A DNA stretch of 64,000 bases from Lysobacter enzymogenes (GCF_900106525.1 NZ_FNOG01000004.1:227464-291463); one strand, 5' to 3'. Shown: positions 42,467 through 53,700, counted from the first letter of the stretch. Translations and numbers: made by a program. The notes: generated by a model not told the origin, from the sequence alone.

Positions 42467-43510
42467 ATGGAAGATATTGAAGCGGAGGTCGAATACCTCG
42501 CTGACGCCATTGAGGAAATTAGCGCGGAACTCCAAGATAAGGAGGTACCTCAACAGCTACTAGAATCCCATCGTGGATTCAATATCCAATACAAGCTATT
42601 CACCGGAAATTCCAAATCCGGAAGCGGTGAAAATTTGTCGATGTTAATTGCTGCCGTATTCAGTGCATCTCAGTTTTTTGTGCAAGTACAAAAACTGGAT
42701 GACATCACCGAAAAGAGCAAAGCTTTAGCCAAGGACAGCCAATCCCTAGCAAATAAAATACTGGCCGACACTCAAAATCGACCCGTTCGATTTTCGCTCA
42801 ACAGTACCACCAAAGAAACCGCAGGCGACATCTCAAGCGCACCAAAGAAAGAGATCGAAAGACAGTATCAAAAACTGAAAGACCAAGTAAAAAGTACATC
42901 CGCTAACGCATCCAGACTAGAAGAACAAGTAAACGGCCTCACCGATAAAGTCTCTGAAGAGATAAAGAACGTACGCAGCGCATATGAAAGAGGAAAAACT
43001 GAGGTAGAAGCCGCAAAAGCCGACTTTACGGAGCTACTCAGCGATTCGACCGGAACCCTACTAAATAGTGATTACAGAAGCAGCGCCGAACGGGAACTTA
43101 GATCAGCGAACACCATGAGAAATTTATCTTTAGCCTTTATGGTCGCCACAATTCTCGTCCTGACCTTGACTTGGATTGACCACGAATCTGCTGAGCTAAC
43201 CTGGCAAACGGCTACAATTAGATTTCTGATTGCCTTGGCTTTCTCTATTCCAGCGGGATACTTAGCCCGCGAAGCAGCTCGGCATCGTGAGCATCACCAC
43301 AACTACCTACAGACATCTTTGAACTTAAAGGCGCTAACCCCCTACATTGCCTCGTTGCCGCCAGAGCAACAGCACGCTTTAAAGGCTGAGATGGCAAAAA
43401 AACTATTCGTCAACACAACCATGCAACCAGGAAATGATCTCGGCCTCATAAATGTGCACGAGCTTCTGCTTCAAATAATAAAGCAAGCAAAAGATCCGAC
43501 CGTGAAGTAG
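42467..43510 (+). CDS. Coiled-coil membrane protein of unknown function in AT-richer DNA
   Basis: A 347-residue protein with GC content clearly below that of its neighbours. The N-terminal acidic helix (MEDIEAEVEYLADAIEEISA) leads to NLSMLIAAVFSASQFFVQVQ. Residues about 125-195 form a coiled coil (NASRLEEQVNGLTDKVSEEI). Two transmembrane segments follow at about 220-237 (SLAFMVATILVLTLTW) and 250-267 (IRFLIALAFSIPAGYLA). A cytosolic tail, LPPEQQHALKAEMAKKLFVN, ends the protein. Only a weak TGGA precedes the start. The topology (coiled coil, TM hairpin, helical tail) recurs in accessory and defence-associated membrane proteins. No family was recognised. Horizontal acquisition is inferred from composition. 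Confidence 0.75.
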   Translation: MEDIEAEVEYLADAIEEISAELQDKEVPQQLLESHRGFNIQYKLFTGNSKSGSGENLSMLIAAVFSASQFFVQVQKLDDITEKSKALAKDSQSLANKILADTQNRPVRFSLNSTTKETAGDISSAPKKEIERQYQKLKDQVKSTSANASRLEEQVNGLTDKVSEEIKNVRSAYERGKTEVEAAKADFTELLSDSTGTLLNSDYRSSAERELRSANTMRNLSLAFMVATILVLTLTWIDHESAELTWQTATIRFLIALAFSIPAGYLAREAARHREHHHNYLQTSLNLKALTPYIASLPPEQQHALKAEMAKKLFVNTTMQPGNDLGLINVHELLLQIIKQAKDPTVK

Positions 43511-43563
43511 CCGCCCTAGCTGGAGCAAATCGCAGCCGAGGCTCGAACTTCATAATTCATTGT

Positions 43564-45582
43564 TCACCATACCTCGCACCGCAACGCCTGCGCCCGCACC
43601 ATCGCATCCCCCGCCTTGCACTGAAACGTCTGCTGGAACACCGGCAGGTTCGACAGCGGTCCATTGACGCGGTACTTGGCGACCGGATGCGGGTCGCCCT
43701 GGATCATCGTGCGCTGGGTTTCCAGGCGGGTTTCGTCGCCGCGGAACTGGCCCCAGGCGATGAAGAACTGCTGCTCGGGGGTGAAGCCGTCGAGGGTCGG
43801 TTCCGGGCCCTTGCCTTCGCGCGACTTCAAGTACGCGCGGTAGGCGATCTTGGCGCCGGCGAGGTCGCCGATGGATTCGCCCAGCACCAGCTTGCCGTTG
43901 TGGTGCAGGCCGGGTTCGATGAAATAGCCCTCGAATTGGTCGACCACGCACTGGCCCTTGGCGGCGAACTGCTTGCCGTCGGCCGGCGTCCACCAGTTCT
44001 TCAAACGGCCTTGCGCGTCGAACTGCGCGCCCTGGTCGTCGAAGCCGTGACTGATCTCGTGGCCGATCACCACGCCGATGGCGCCGTAGTTGACCGCGTC
44101 GGTGGCGTCCACGTCGAACGCCGGCGGCTGCAGGATGCCGGCGGGGAACACGATCTCGTTCTGCAGCGGGTTGTAGTACGCGTTCGAGGTCGGCGGGGTC
44201 ATGCCCCAGCGGCCGCGGTCGGTCGGCTTGCCGACCAGGCGGCGCTCGTCGGCGACGTTCCAGCGCGAGGTCGCAACCAGGTTGTTCCAGGCCGAAGCGC
44301 GGCTCACTTCGACGCCGGCGTAGTCCTTGAACTTGTCCGGATAACCGAGCTTGGCGACGAAGGTGGAACGCTTCTCCAAAGCCTTGCGCTTGGTCTGCGC
44401 GTCCATCCAGTCCAGTTCGCCGATGGTGTCGTCCATCGCCGCGAGGATGTTCTTGACCATCTCCTGCATGCGCGCCTTGGCCTGCGGCGGGAAGTACTTC
44501 TCCACGTACTTCTGCCCCAGCGCATCGCCGAGCTGGGCGTCGGCGAGTTCGGCGCAGCGCTTCCAGCGCGGCTTGATCTGGGTGGCGCCGGTGAGGAACT
44601 GGCCGTTGAAGGCGAAGTTCTCGTCCACGAACGGCTGCGACAGCGTATCGGCCGCAGTATTGAGCACATGCCAGCGCAGATAGGCCTTCCACTGCGCCAG
44701 CGGCGCGCCGGTCACTTCCTTGTCGAACTGGCGCAGGAACGCCGGCTCGGCCACGTTGAGCGCCACGCGCGGCAGCCCGGCGTGCTCGAAATACGCGCCC
44801 CAGTCGAATCCCGGCGCCAGCTTGGACAAGCCGGCGAACGTGGTCGGGTTGTCCTGCCGCCTGGGATCGCGCAGTTGCACGTTGTCCAGCGATGCCTGGG
44901 CCAGGCGCTTTTCGAACTCGAACACCGTCTGCGCGTCGCGCGCGGCGTCCGCGGCCGGCGCGCCGGCCAGTTCGAACACCTTCGCGACGTGGGTGAGGTA
45001 GCGCGTGCGCGCCTCGACGAAACGCGGCTCGGGCTTGAGGTAATAGTCGCGATCCGGCAAGCCGAGGCCGTCGGCGTTGATATGCGCGATGGTGCGCGTC
45101 GGCTCGCGCGGATCCTCGGCGGCCAGGATCGCGAACGGCGCGGCGATGCCGGCATCGTTCAAGCGGGCGATCTCGCGCTGCAATCCGGCGCGGTCGGTTA
45201 TCGCGTCGATCTGCGCCAGCCACGCCCGCAACGGCTCCACGCCGCGCGCGTTCGCCGCCGATTCGTCCATGCACGCCGCATAGAAATCGCCGGCCAGTTG
45301 CCCGGCGCTGCCCTGGGGCCAATCCTTCCGCGCCGACAGTTCGGCCAGGATGTCGCGCACCCGCTCCTTGTTGAGCTCGCCCGACTGCCAGCGCCGGCTC
45401 CAGCGGTCCATGTAGTCGGGGATGGGATTCTTCTGCCGCCACGCGCCGTTGGCGTAAGCGAAGAAGTCCTCGCAAGGCTTGGCGTTGCGATCGATATCGT
45501 CCGGCTGGATGCCGTGCACGGCGCCCAGCGACGCGGTGGAAACTGCCAACAACGCGAACAGCGCAACGCTGGACCTGGCCAC
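43564..45582 (-). CDS. pepO: M13 family zinc metallopeptidase (PepO/neprilysin type), paralogue
   Basis: A 672-residue protein from GTG 45582, with GGGAG seven bases upstream and a signal peptide, SSVALFALLAVSTASLGAVH. The M13_N region starts DIDRNAKPCEDFFAYANGAW. The catalytic half contains NPLQNEIVFPAGILQPPAFD, the zinc helix VIGHEISHGFDDQGAQF (HEISH), and GESIGDLAGAKIAYRAYLKS with the third ligand in ESIGD. It ends GDAMVRAQALRCEVW, as expected for M13. It is a diverged paralogue of 34563-36656. It probably cleaves oligopeptides outside the cytoplasm. Confidence 0.93.
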   Translation of the reverse strand: MARSSVALFALLAVSTASLGAVHGIQPDDIDRNAKPCEDFFAYANGAWRQKNPIPDYMDRWSRRWQSGELNKERVRDILAELSARKDWPQGSAGQLAGDFYAACMDESAANARGVEPLRAWLAQIDAITDRAGLQREIARLNDAGIAAPFAILAAEDPREPTRTIAHINADGLGLPDRDYYLKPEPRFVEARTRYLTHVAKVFELAGAPAADAARDAQTVFEFEKRLAQASLDNVQLRDPRRQDNPTTFAGLSKLAPGFDWGAYFEHAGLPRVALNVAEPAFLRQFDKEVTGAPLAQWKAYLRWHVLNTAADTLSQPFVDENFAFNGQFLTGATQIKPRWKRCAELADAQLGDALGQKYVEKYFPPQAKARMQEMVKNILAAMDDTIGELDWMDAQTKRKALEKRSTFVAKLGYPDKFKDYAGVEVSRASAWNNLVATSRWNVADERRLVGKPTDRGRWGMTPPTSNAYYNPLQNEIVFPAGILQPPAFDVDATDAVNYGAIGVVIGHEISHGFDDQGAQFDAQGRLKNWWTPADGKQFAAKGQCVVDQFEGYFIEPGLHHNGKLVLGESIGDLAGAKIAYRAYLKSREGKGPEPTLDGFTPEQQFFIAWGQFRGDETRLETQRTMIQGDPHPVAKYRVNGPLSNLPVFQQTFQCKAGDAMVRAQALRCEVW

Positions 45583-45966
45583 GGCACGACTCCCGCTGGG
45601 ATAGTCCGGCCACTATAGCCGCGGCGCGCGGCGCGGCCCGTGGCGGAAGTACTGGGCGCCGCGGCGGCGCCCGGTCGCGGCGGCGCGGAAAACCTCAAAC
45701 CGTGCCACGTCCGCGCACGCCGCGGCACCGGTTCATGCACCGGCGCAACCCGCAAGCCGTGTGCGCGATCAGGGTTTGTGCAACAAAAACAGGCTCGCCC
45801 GACGCATCGGCGAAACCGTGATGCCGCGCCGTCCGGGCCCCGCGCCGCCTGCCTACCCTCGCCTGCGGATCGCCCGCCGATCCGCCCGCCGCACCGACCG
45901 CGAGGCCCGCCCAGCGCATCCATTCGGCTTCGCACGACGACACACCCCACCCGACAGGAACCCCTC
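45583..45966. other. 384-bp divergent region between M13 and subtilase genes
   Basis: No gene was recognised. It must carry promoters for both genes. ACAGGAA just before 45967 is the subtilase ribosome-binding site. No REP or strong palindrome was seen. Confidence 0.5.
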
Positions 45967-47478
45967 ATGCGTTCTATCGCCTCTTACGCTCCCACCGCGC
46001 TGCTGCGCGCCCTGCTGCCGTGCCTGGCGCTCGCCGCGATGCCGCTGGCCGCCCAGGCCGCACCGCCTTCGGCCGGCGCCGACCCGGCCGCGCCGCGACA
46101 GATCCTGCCCAAGCCGATCAAGACCCAGCTCGGCCGCTACGACTCGCGCGAGTTCATCGAGGTCAAGTTCGTCGACGGCAGCCAGATCGCCGCGCACAAC
46201 GGCCGCCTGAGCTCGGCCAAGCTCGGCGGCCTCGCCGCGCTCGACAGCCTCACCAGCGGCGCCGGCCCGGTGGCCGCGCTGGAACCGCTGTTCCGCGCCG
46301 ACGCCGCGACCCTGCAGTCGCTGGCCGCCGACACCCAAGCGCAGGCCGGCGCGCCCGACCTGAGCCAATGGTTCCGCCTGCGGGTGAAGCCGGGCCAGAA
46401 CATCGCCCGCGTCATCGACGAACTCAACGCGATGGGCATCGTCGAAACCGCCTACGCCGCGCCGCTGGCGCTGCCGCTGCCGGCCTCGCCCAATTACGAG
46501 AGCAACCAGTACTACAAGCTGCCCGCCGCGCAGAACGGCATCGACAGCGAATACGCCCGCACCCAGCCCGGCGGCAATGGCGCCGGCGTGCGCGTGCTCG
46601 ACATCGAGTACAGCTGGAACACCAACCACGAAGACCTGTCCAAGCTGCGCGCGGCCGGCGCGCGCATCAACAACGGCACGCCGAGCGATCCGTTCAACGA
46701 CAACAACCACGGCACTGCGGTGATGGGCCAGTTGGTCGCCGACAACAACGGCATCGGCGTCACCGGCCTGGTCGACGGCGCGCGCGCGCACGTCACCAAC
46801 GCGATGAACACCGAACGCGGTTACGACCCGGCCAACGCCATCCTGACCGCGGCCAATGCGCTGAGCGCGGGCGACGTGATCCTGATCGAACAGCAGGCCG
46901 CCGGCCCCAGCGCCTGCAACGGCTACGTGCCGGTGGAATGGATCGCCTCGGTGCACGCGGCCATCGTGACCGCGACCAACAAGGGCATCCACGTGGTCCA
47001 GGCCGGCGGCAACGGCAACATGAATCTCGACAACACCGCTTGCTTCGGCTCGCCCTTCCCCGGCGGCCGTGCCGATTCGGGCTCGATCATCGTCGGCGCC
47101 GGCGGCCCGCGCTCCAACACCTGGTGCAGCGACGGCACCGCCGAGCGCGCCAAGCAGTCGTTCTCGACCTATGGTTCGCGCGTCAACGTGCAAGCCTGGG
47201 GCCGCTGCGTCACCACCACCGGCTACGGCAACCTCTACAACGGCGGCGCCAACGCCTATTACACCAAGGTGTTCTCGGGCACCTCCAGCGCTTCGCCCAT
47301 CGTCGCCTCGGCGGTGGTGGCGTTGTCGGGCATCGCCAAGCAGCGCGGCATCACCCTCACCCCGCGGCAGATGCGCGACCTGCTGCGCACCACCGGCACC
47401 GCCCAGACCGGCGGCGGCAACATCGGCCCGCTGCCGAACCTGCGCGCGGCGATCGCGCAGCTCGGCGCGCTGCGCTGA
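45967..47478 (+). CDS. Secreted S8 family serine protease (subtilase)
   Basis: A 503-residue preproprotein. A signal peptide covers about 1-31 (LLPCLALAAMPLAAQAA). A pro-region follows (REFIEVKFVDGSQIAAHNGR and LRVKPGQNIARVIDELNAMG, an inhibitor-I9-like fold). The catalytic triad fits Asp212 (VRVLDIEYSWNTNHEDL), His248 (NNHGTAVMGQLVADNNGIGV) and Ser440 (FSGTSSASPIVASAVVALSG). The oxyanion Asn is probably in QAGGNGNMNLDN. Several cysteines in the mature part suggest disulphides. It resembles secreted subtilases of lytic bacteria. The mature C-terminus ends soon after the fold, with no PPC domain. A strong terminator follows. Confidence 0.92.
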   Translation: MRSIASYAPTALLRALLPCLALAAMPLAAQAAPPSAGADPAAPRQILPKPIKTQLGRYDSREFIEVKFVDGSQIAAHNGRLSSAKLGGLAALDSLTSGAGPVAALEPLFRADAATLQSLAADTQAQAGAPDLSQWFRLRVKPGQNIARVIDELNAMGIVETAYAAPLALPLPASPNYESNQYYKLPAAQNGIDSEYARTQPGGNGAGVRVLDIEYSWNTNHEDLSKLRAAGARINNGTPSDPFNDNNHGTAVMGQLVADNNGIGVTGLVDGARAHVTNAMNTERGYDPANAILTAANALSAGDVILIEQQAAGPSACNGYVPVEWIASVHAAIVTATNKGIHVVQAGGNGNMNLDNTACFGSPFPGGRADSGSIIVGAGGPRSNTWCSDGTAERAKQSFSTYGSRVNVQAWGRCVTTTGYGNLYNGGANAYYTKVFSGTSSASPIVASAVVALSGIAKQRGITLTPRQMRDLLRTTGTAQTGGGNIGPLPNLRAAIAQLGALR

Positions 47479-47482
47479 GCGT

Positions 47483-47519
47483 ACGCGGGCGAAGGGCCGG
47501 CGCCCTTCGCCCGCGTTTT
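47483..47519 (+). terminator. Strong rho-independent terminator of the subtilase gene
   Basis: ACGCGGGCGAAGGGC (47483-47497) pairs perfectly with GCCCTTCGCCCGCGT (47502-47516) around CGGC, followed by TTT. It starts four bases after the stop codon. Confidence 0.88.
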
Positions 47520-47907
47520 GCGGGCCGCATCCGGCGCCCGCAAGCGCAACGCCGTCGTCATGCGACGGTCGCATCGGCGCTATCGACGCCGCGCGCCGAT
47601 CACACGCGCCCATCGCAGCGCTCACTGCGTCTAGCCGCAGCTAGCCGCGCTCGTCCGAACGCACCGTATCGGCGCGATGCAGGCCTCACTCGATCACTGC
47701 CGATGCGCGCAGTTCCCACCGCTTTCGGCGACAACTGCGACTGCGACGACGCAACCGCCAACACCGGCAGGTTCCCGAAAGGCGCCGCGCGCGCGGCAAC
47801 GCCATCCTGCGCGCCGACCCGCTGCACGATCCGCCCGTCACGACCCGACGACGCGCGCGTTCGAACAACGCGGCACTCCGCCGTATCGCCCACCAGGACC
47901 GCGCGCC
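47520..47907. other. 388-bp region between the subtilase terminator and the XRE gene
   Basis: No gene, repeat or palindrome was recognised. CAGGACC precedes the XRE start. One frame extends upstream of 47908 but lacks domain similarity there. Confidence 0.5.
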
Positions 47908-48222
47908 ATGCACGCCTCGCCCCTTCCCGTTCCCAACGCCGTCGCCGCACGCGAATCGCCCGGCGACGCGCCCCACGCCGACGCACCGCCGCTGCGCGGC
48001 CAGGTGACGCTAGACAGCGCCGAACTGCGACGGCTGCGGCAAAGCCGCCTGCTGAGCCAGCAAGACCTCGCCGACGATTGCTGGCGCCGCAACATCCGCG
48101 TTTCGGTCGCCACGATAAAACGCGCCGAATCCGGCCGCGCCGTGCGCTTCCGCATCGCCCACGAACTGGCGCGCTGCTTCGGCGTCCCGGTGATGCGCCT
48201 CGTGCGCGCGACGCCGGCGTGA
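47908..48222 (+). CDS. Small XRE-type helix-turn-helix protein
   Basis: A 104-residue protein. After a disordered N-terminus (about 1-35) the HTH runs LDSAELRRLRQSRLLSQQDL, then ADDCWRRNIRVSVATIKRAE and SGRAVRFRIAHELARCFGVP. The pattern, with SQQDLAD as helix 2, SVATIKRAESG as the recognition helix and FRIAHELARCFGV as helix 4/5, matches the XRE/Cro family. The WRRN insertion resembles the HTH fused to kinase or cyclase sensors in xanthomonads. Here the HTH is alone, without an effector. Its target could be the adjacent 98-residue protein gene. CAGGAC is nine bases upstream. Confidence 0.8.
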   Translation: MHASPLPVPNAVAARESPGDAPHADAPPLRGQVTLDSAELRRLRQSRLLSQQDLADDCWRRNIRVSVATIKRAESGRAVRFRIAHELARCFGVPVMRLVRATPA

Positions 48223-48422
48223 GCGCTCACGTCGCATCACCGAAGTGATCCCGCGCTGAGCCCGCACTGAGCCTATGCGCCGCATAGCGAACGCGAATAC
48301 TGCCCGGGCAGCGAAGCCGCGCATTCGCCCGCACCGCGACGTCAAAGCCTCGCGACCGCCGCGACCGCGCACCGCTCCGCCGCACTCCACGCAACCGACC
48401 ATCACCAATCAGGGGACGACTC

Positions 48423-50367
<1,945 letters not shown>

Positions 50368-50391
50368 CTTCGTAACCGAACCTCCCCCTAA

Positions 50392-50420
50392 GCGCCCCGC
50401 TTCTGCGGGGCGCTTTTTTT
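50392..50420 (+). terminator. Rho-independent terminator of the S1 protease gene
   Basis: GCGCCCCGC and GCGGGGCGC form a 9-bp stem with a TTCT loop, followed by seven T residues, 25 bp after the stop codon. Confidence 0.93.
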
Positions 50421-50723
50421 GTGCGACGCCAACGCAGTTCTGTAGAAGCGGCTCAAGCCGCAGCGATACGCTGCGAATGGATTGCACACTTTCGGACTTT
50501 CGCAAGGCAGCCCAGGTGGCGCAGCAAAAACTGTCGTTGCACGATACGTCGCGCGGCCCGCAGCAACTCAAGCACCAACCACGCGCAGCAGGTCTCCATC
50601 GAAAGACCTGCAATAGCGACACCGAATTATAAGGACCCGCGCGATGCGGCCGCATTCGCGAATCCAAGTCGATTTCGACGCGACTGCATAAGCACACGCA
50701 ACCGTTCACATGGAGAAAGTGAA
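50421..50723. other. 303-bp intergenic region before the 272-residue protein gene
   Basis: Contains a degenerate REP-like element near its left end (50440-50465) and otherwise no recognisable feature. TGGAGAAAG precedes the next start codon. Confidence 0.5.
50440..50465. repeat. Degenerate REP-like element
   Basis: CTGTAGAAGCGGCTCAAGCC then GCAGCG keeps the GTAG head and a GCGGCT/AGCCGC hairpin but differs from the main REP family in the core and tail. It lies just after the protease terminator. It is probably an eroded or distinct REP subtype. Confidence 0.6.
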
Positions 50724-51542
50724 ATGTGGCGAAATCTAATGCTCTCCGCCGTCATCGGTGGCTTGGTCGCAACTACCCCAGCGCAAGCGCAACTCAAAGA
50801 CCCGCCCCCCGAGGTCAGGCGCCAACAGGTACAAACGGATCAACAAGAGCGCCTGCAAGCTCTGACCCGGCGCGGACGCCTCGACGCTTATCGCCAATTA
50901 GTCGATGCCAACAAAGCAGCAGCCTCCACCGCCGGCACCTCGCGCGATGCAGCCATCGACCTGGCGGCCCTGGGACTCACGGCGTCCGAGGTGAACGCGT
51001 TACGCCGCAACAACACGGACCTGTTCGACATAGCCCACCGGTTCTTCGAAGGAACCACGACCACCCCGTCCGAACAGATGCTTCTGGCCGATACCGTCGT
51101 CATCGCCAGGGCCACGCAGGTGCAGACCGGCAAAGCCCGAGTCGACGGCTTCCTATCGGAAATTCCCTTCACGGTGGTGAAACCCCTCAAAGGAACGCGA
51201 GCCGCCGGCGATGTGATCCTTGTTCCGCGAAACTCCGGACCGCTGGGAAACGGCAGCGAAGAGGTCGACTTCTCCGACATACGGTTTACGCCCGACAAAA
51301 CCTATCTGCTGGTGCTCTCGAAGAACTGGTACGAGCAGTACGTAGCCTTGCGGAAAAAACAGCCGGAGAGCCATTTCACCGCGCTGCCGTATCTGGCCTA
51401 TGAGGTGTCCACCACGGGCGCCCTGCTCCCCGGCCCCAGGCCGGCGTTGTCGGGCATCGCGCCGAAAGACCTCAAGTCGATCGAGGCTGAGTTGAACGCA
51501 TCCAGGGACGCGCCCCGGACAAAAATCCCTCGGAAAATCTAA
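50724..51542 (+). CDS. Exported protein of unknown function
   Basis: A 272-residue protein with a signal peptide (MWRNLMLSAVIGGLVATTPA QAQ). The mature part begins with a charged helix (PPEVRRQQVQTDQQERLQAL), then a helical region (AAIDLAALGLTASEVNALRR). A beta domain from about 118 to 215 carries LLADTVVIARATQVQTGKAR, IPFTVVKPLKGTRAAGDVIL and FTPDKTYLLVLSKNWYEQYV. That second half resembles the OB/TIMP-like folds seen in secreted proteins with the pattern D-x-V-V-I-A-...-V...LKG. It could be an inhibitor or binding protein. No family is assigned. Adjacent to a protease gene but separately transcribed. Confidence 0.65.
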   Translation: MWRNLMLSAVIGGLVATTPAQAQLKDPPPEVRRQQVQTDQQERLQALTRRGRLDAYRQLVDANKAAASTAGTSRDAAIDLAALGLTASEVNALRRNNTDLFDIAHRFFEGTTTTPSEQMLLADTVVIARATQVQTGKARVDGFLSEIPFTVVKPLKGTRAAGDVILVPRNSGPLGNGSEEVDFSDIRFTPDKTYLLVLSKNWYEQYVALRKKQPESHFTALPYLAYEVSTTGALLPGPRPALSGIAPKDLKSIEAELNASRDAPRTKIPRKI

Positions 51543-51603
51543 GCAGCTATCACTCGCAACTCACACCGCTCCTGTAGCCGGGACGACGCAACCCACACCG
51601 GCC

Positions 51604-51630
51604 CCCTGTAGGAGCGGCGCAAGCCGCGAC
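51604..51630 (+). repeat. REP element (single)
   Basis: CCCTGTAGGAGCGGCGCAAG then CCGCGAC is one copy of the REP family, in the gap between the 272-residue and the 230-residue lipoprotein genes. No inverted partner is found within this gap. Confidence 0.8.
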
Positions 51631-51746
51631 CACGCCACCCCAGTCACGCCGCAAGACCGATCCGCGTAAAAGCAAGACTAGTCCGATTGACCATTCCCGC
51701 ATGGGCGCCGATGCTCGCTCTCGAAGGCGAACCAAGGAAGGGCAAC

Positions 51747-52439
51747 ATGCGCATTCCATCGTGGATGATCGTAGTCGCGGCAACCCTGGCATTGGCCGCA
51801 TGCCGACAAAGCAACCCGGGCATTGAATCCTCTGGGCAACTGCGGCTGATGTCGCAGCGCCCAGCGTCGATCCCGATCAGCGACTTGGCAGCGGTGGCCG
51901 AATTGTTCGCCAGCCCGAAGGGACGGGATTGGGCCGAATACGATCGGCTATCGAACGTCGCGTGGATCGATCCGATACCGCAACGGCGCGAAGGGCGCTA
52001 TTCCCGACAAGGAAAGGTCTTACTGCTGGGGTTCTCCGAAAGGGATATCCCCAACGGCAAGCCTGGAATGGAGTACGCGGCCGTCAAGCGCAACGAAGGC
52101 GAGTCCCTTCTTACGGCCGGCGGCACGGCCACGACAGTCCAGTCGATTTCTATCAGCAAGCCGTTTTACTCCGACGACTATGCCGGCGTCCTCAAGCGGC
52201 AGTTCGCACCGGATGCAGAAATTTCGACCATCGCTCAACACTGCGCGGCCAATGAATCCGCGGAAGGTGCCGCAATGGGCGCCTTCTATGCGATCCGGCT
52301 GGCGAGCAGCAACGACATTTATGTGCAAGCCAGACAAGAAGATGGCGGCAAGTACACGGCCGGGTTCACCGTGTTCGAGCTGACGCCCACCCGCCCCACT
52401 CGGGCTATCGAAGCGCTGAATTGCAAACCACTGCCATAG
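51747..52439 (+). CDS. Lipoprotein of unknown function
   Basis: A 230-residue protein with a lipoprotein signal, MRIPSWMIVVAATLALAACR (Cys19, lipobox LAAC). The start at 51747 has AAGGAAG nine bases upstream. The mature part includes AAVAELFASPKGRDWAEYDR, VAWIDPIPQRREGRYSRQGK, LLLGFSERDIPNGKPGMEYA and a second region with ISISKPFYSDDYAGVLKRQF. A lone cysteine pair (QHCAANES and ALNCKPLP) could bridge the ends. No family was recognised. It is probably anchored in the outer membrane facing the periplasm. Confidence 0.65.
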   Translation: MRIPSWMIVVAATLALAACRQSNPGIESSGQLRLMSQRPASIPISDLAAVAELFASPKGRDWAEYDRLSNVAWIDPIPQRREGRYSRQGKVLLLGFSERDIPNGKPGMEYAAVKRNEGESLLTAGGTATTVQSISISKPFYSDDYAGVLKRQFAPDAEISTIAQHCAANESAEGAAMGAFYAIRLASSNDIYVQARQEDGGKYTAGFTVFELTPTRPTRAIEALNCKPLP

Positions 52440-52483
52440 TGCGGGGTATCCCTCGCGCGGCGTGGGATACGCCACGCATTGCG

Positions 52484-53155
52484 CTAAGCAGATCGATTAC
52501 GCCGGCTCGGTTTCGGGTTCCGCTTTGATGAGAGGGTCGGCTTGGCGTCGGGACCGCCATGTTTCCAGCGGAAGCCTTTCGTCCAACGCGGTACCGTTTC
52601 ATGGGCATCCTCCAGCCGCCCCGCTTTCAGCAATGCTCGCGCCGCGAAAAATCCAGCCTCCAGCGCCAATATCCACAAAGCGCACCCAAAAAACGTTTTG
52701 CCACTAAGAACAGCCAGCCACGCGAAGCCGAACATCGCGAGAGCGGCGACCATGTAAACGGCGATCAACCCCCTTCGCTCCCAAACCCTTACTCGCGCGG
52801 AGTAATGCCGTTCACTGCGCCAGCGCAGTTCGCCAGTGGTCTCATCCATATCCAAAAACGGCCATGCATAGGCCAAATCTCCCAGAGCCCGTGCCCCCTG
52901 CGGATGGCTGAGAAAGCGGCGAATGAGCGCCGGCGGCAGGACACTGCCGAACAGATGGCGTACCGCCACTTGGAGCCACAGATCGTCGGCCTTATCCGAC
53001 TTCGCCCAAAGATCGAGGAAGTCCTTTCGATCCTGACTGCGGGAACGGCTGAGTCCGAAGACCCCCTTCACCAGCATGAAACCCGCCGCAACGATGGCAA
53101 GCGGCACTATCCATTGCCCGCCGCCTTCCTTCAGTAGTTCGCTCCACACGCGCAT
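52484..53155 (-). CDS. Membrane protein of unknown function
   Basis: A 223-residue protein from ATG 53155 with AAAGGA before it; a longer frame upstream to 53275 lacks a ribosome-binding site and is less likely. A transmembrane segment lies at about 14-34 (QWIVPLAIVAAGFMLVKGVF). A cytosolic region follows (DFLDLWAKSDKADDLWLQVA VRHLFG). Then come two closely spaced segments at about 130-170 (GLIAVYMVAALAMFGFAWLA and FFGCALWILALEAGFFAARA). The C-terminus is basic (FRWKHGGPDAKPTLSSKRNP). AT content is slightly raised. No family was recognised. Confidence 0.65.
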   Translation of the reverse strand: MRVWSELLKEGGGQWIVPLAIVAAGFMLVKGVFGLSRSRSQDRKDFLDLWAKSDKADDLWLQVAVRHLFGSVLPPALIRRFLSHPQGARALGDLAYAWPFLDMDETTGELRWRSERHYSARVRVWERRGLIAVYMVAALAMFGFAWLAVLSGKTFFGCALWILALEAGFFAARALLKAGRLEDAHETVPRWTKGFRWKHGGPDAKPTLSSKRNPKPSRRNRSA

Positions 53156-53311
53156 CGTCCTTTGTGATGATTGTTTCGATCTCCGAGCGGCCACCGGGAA
53201 GCTGGTATCCCTCTGCGCGCAATCCAAACTCACTGCGCCTAGTCGCTCGCCGTCAACACGCAACGGAACAGACAAACGAGGGCGCCGTAGCGCCCTCGTA
53301 TCAATCGGGAA

Positions 53312-53545
53312 CTAGTGCTTCTCATCCTTGGGCGGATGCGGATCGTTCCCATAGCTGTCGCTGTCCTGGATCTTCCCATCCTTCCCATGGATGACGAGTT
53401 CCACCTCATCCTTGCGAGCCAGATCGCGCCCCGCCGCCTCGGCATCGACTTTGCGCTCGTGCACGGAACTGGCCCGCTCGGCGCCTTCGCGCTTGACGGC
53501 CCAGCCTTCGGGGTGGGGGACGACGTGAACGTCTTTCTTCGACAT
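53312..53545 (-). CDS. DUF2188-like small protein
   Basis: A 77-residue protein. MSKKDVHVVPHPEGWAVKRE is followed by GAERASSVHERKVDAEAAGR, DLARKDEVELVIHGKDGKIQ and DSDSYGNDPHPPKDEKH. The pattern VVP-x-x-x-GWAVKxxGxxRxSxxxxTKxEAxxxGRxxAxxxxxELxIHxxDGxI..DSYGxDPxPPxD is the DUF2188 signature. It is small, soluble and widespread, with unknown function. A short gap follows before the repeat array at 53701. Confidence 0.9.
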   Translation of the reverse strand: MSKKDVHVVPHPEGWAVKREGAERASSVHERKVDAEAAGRDLARKDEVELVIHGKDGKIQDSDSYGNDPHPPKDEKH

Positions 53546-53700
53546 GGTCCTTTGTCCTGTTGAGCTTGCGCGCCAGTCGCGCGAGCCGACGCTAGCACCG
53601 GCGATGCGGTCTGCCTGGGCGTTTGTGCAATCCGTGTGCCTGGGCGTGCCGCGTCTTTACGGAAACGAGACGAGGCTCGGATCGAGGCCATGCCCGTTGG
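53546..53700. other. Intergenic stretch leading into the 21-bp array
   Basis: No gene recognised. The last 40 bases (about 53659-53700) can be read as two very eroded 21-bp units (GAGGCTCGGATCGAGG region), so the array may have been longer. Confidence 0.4.
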
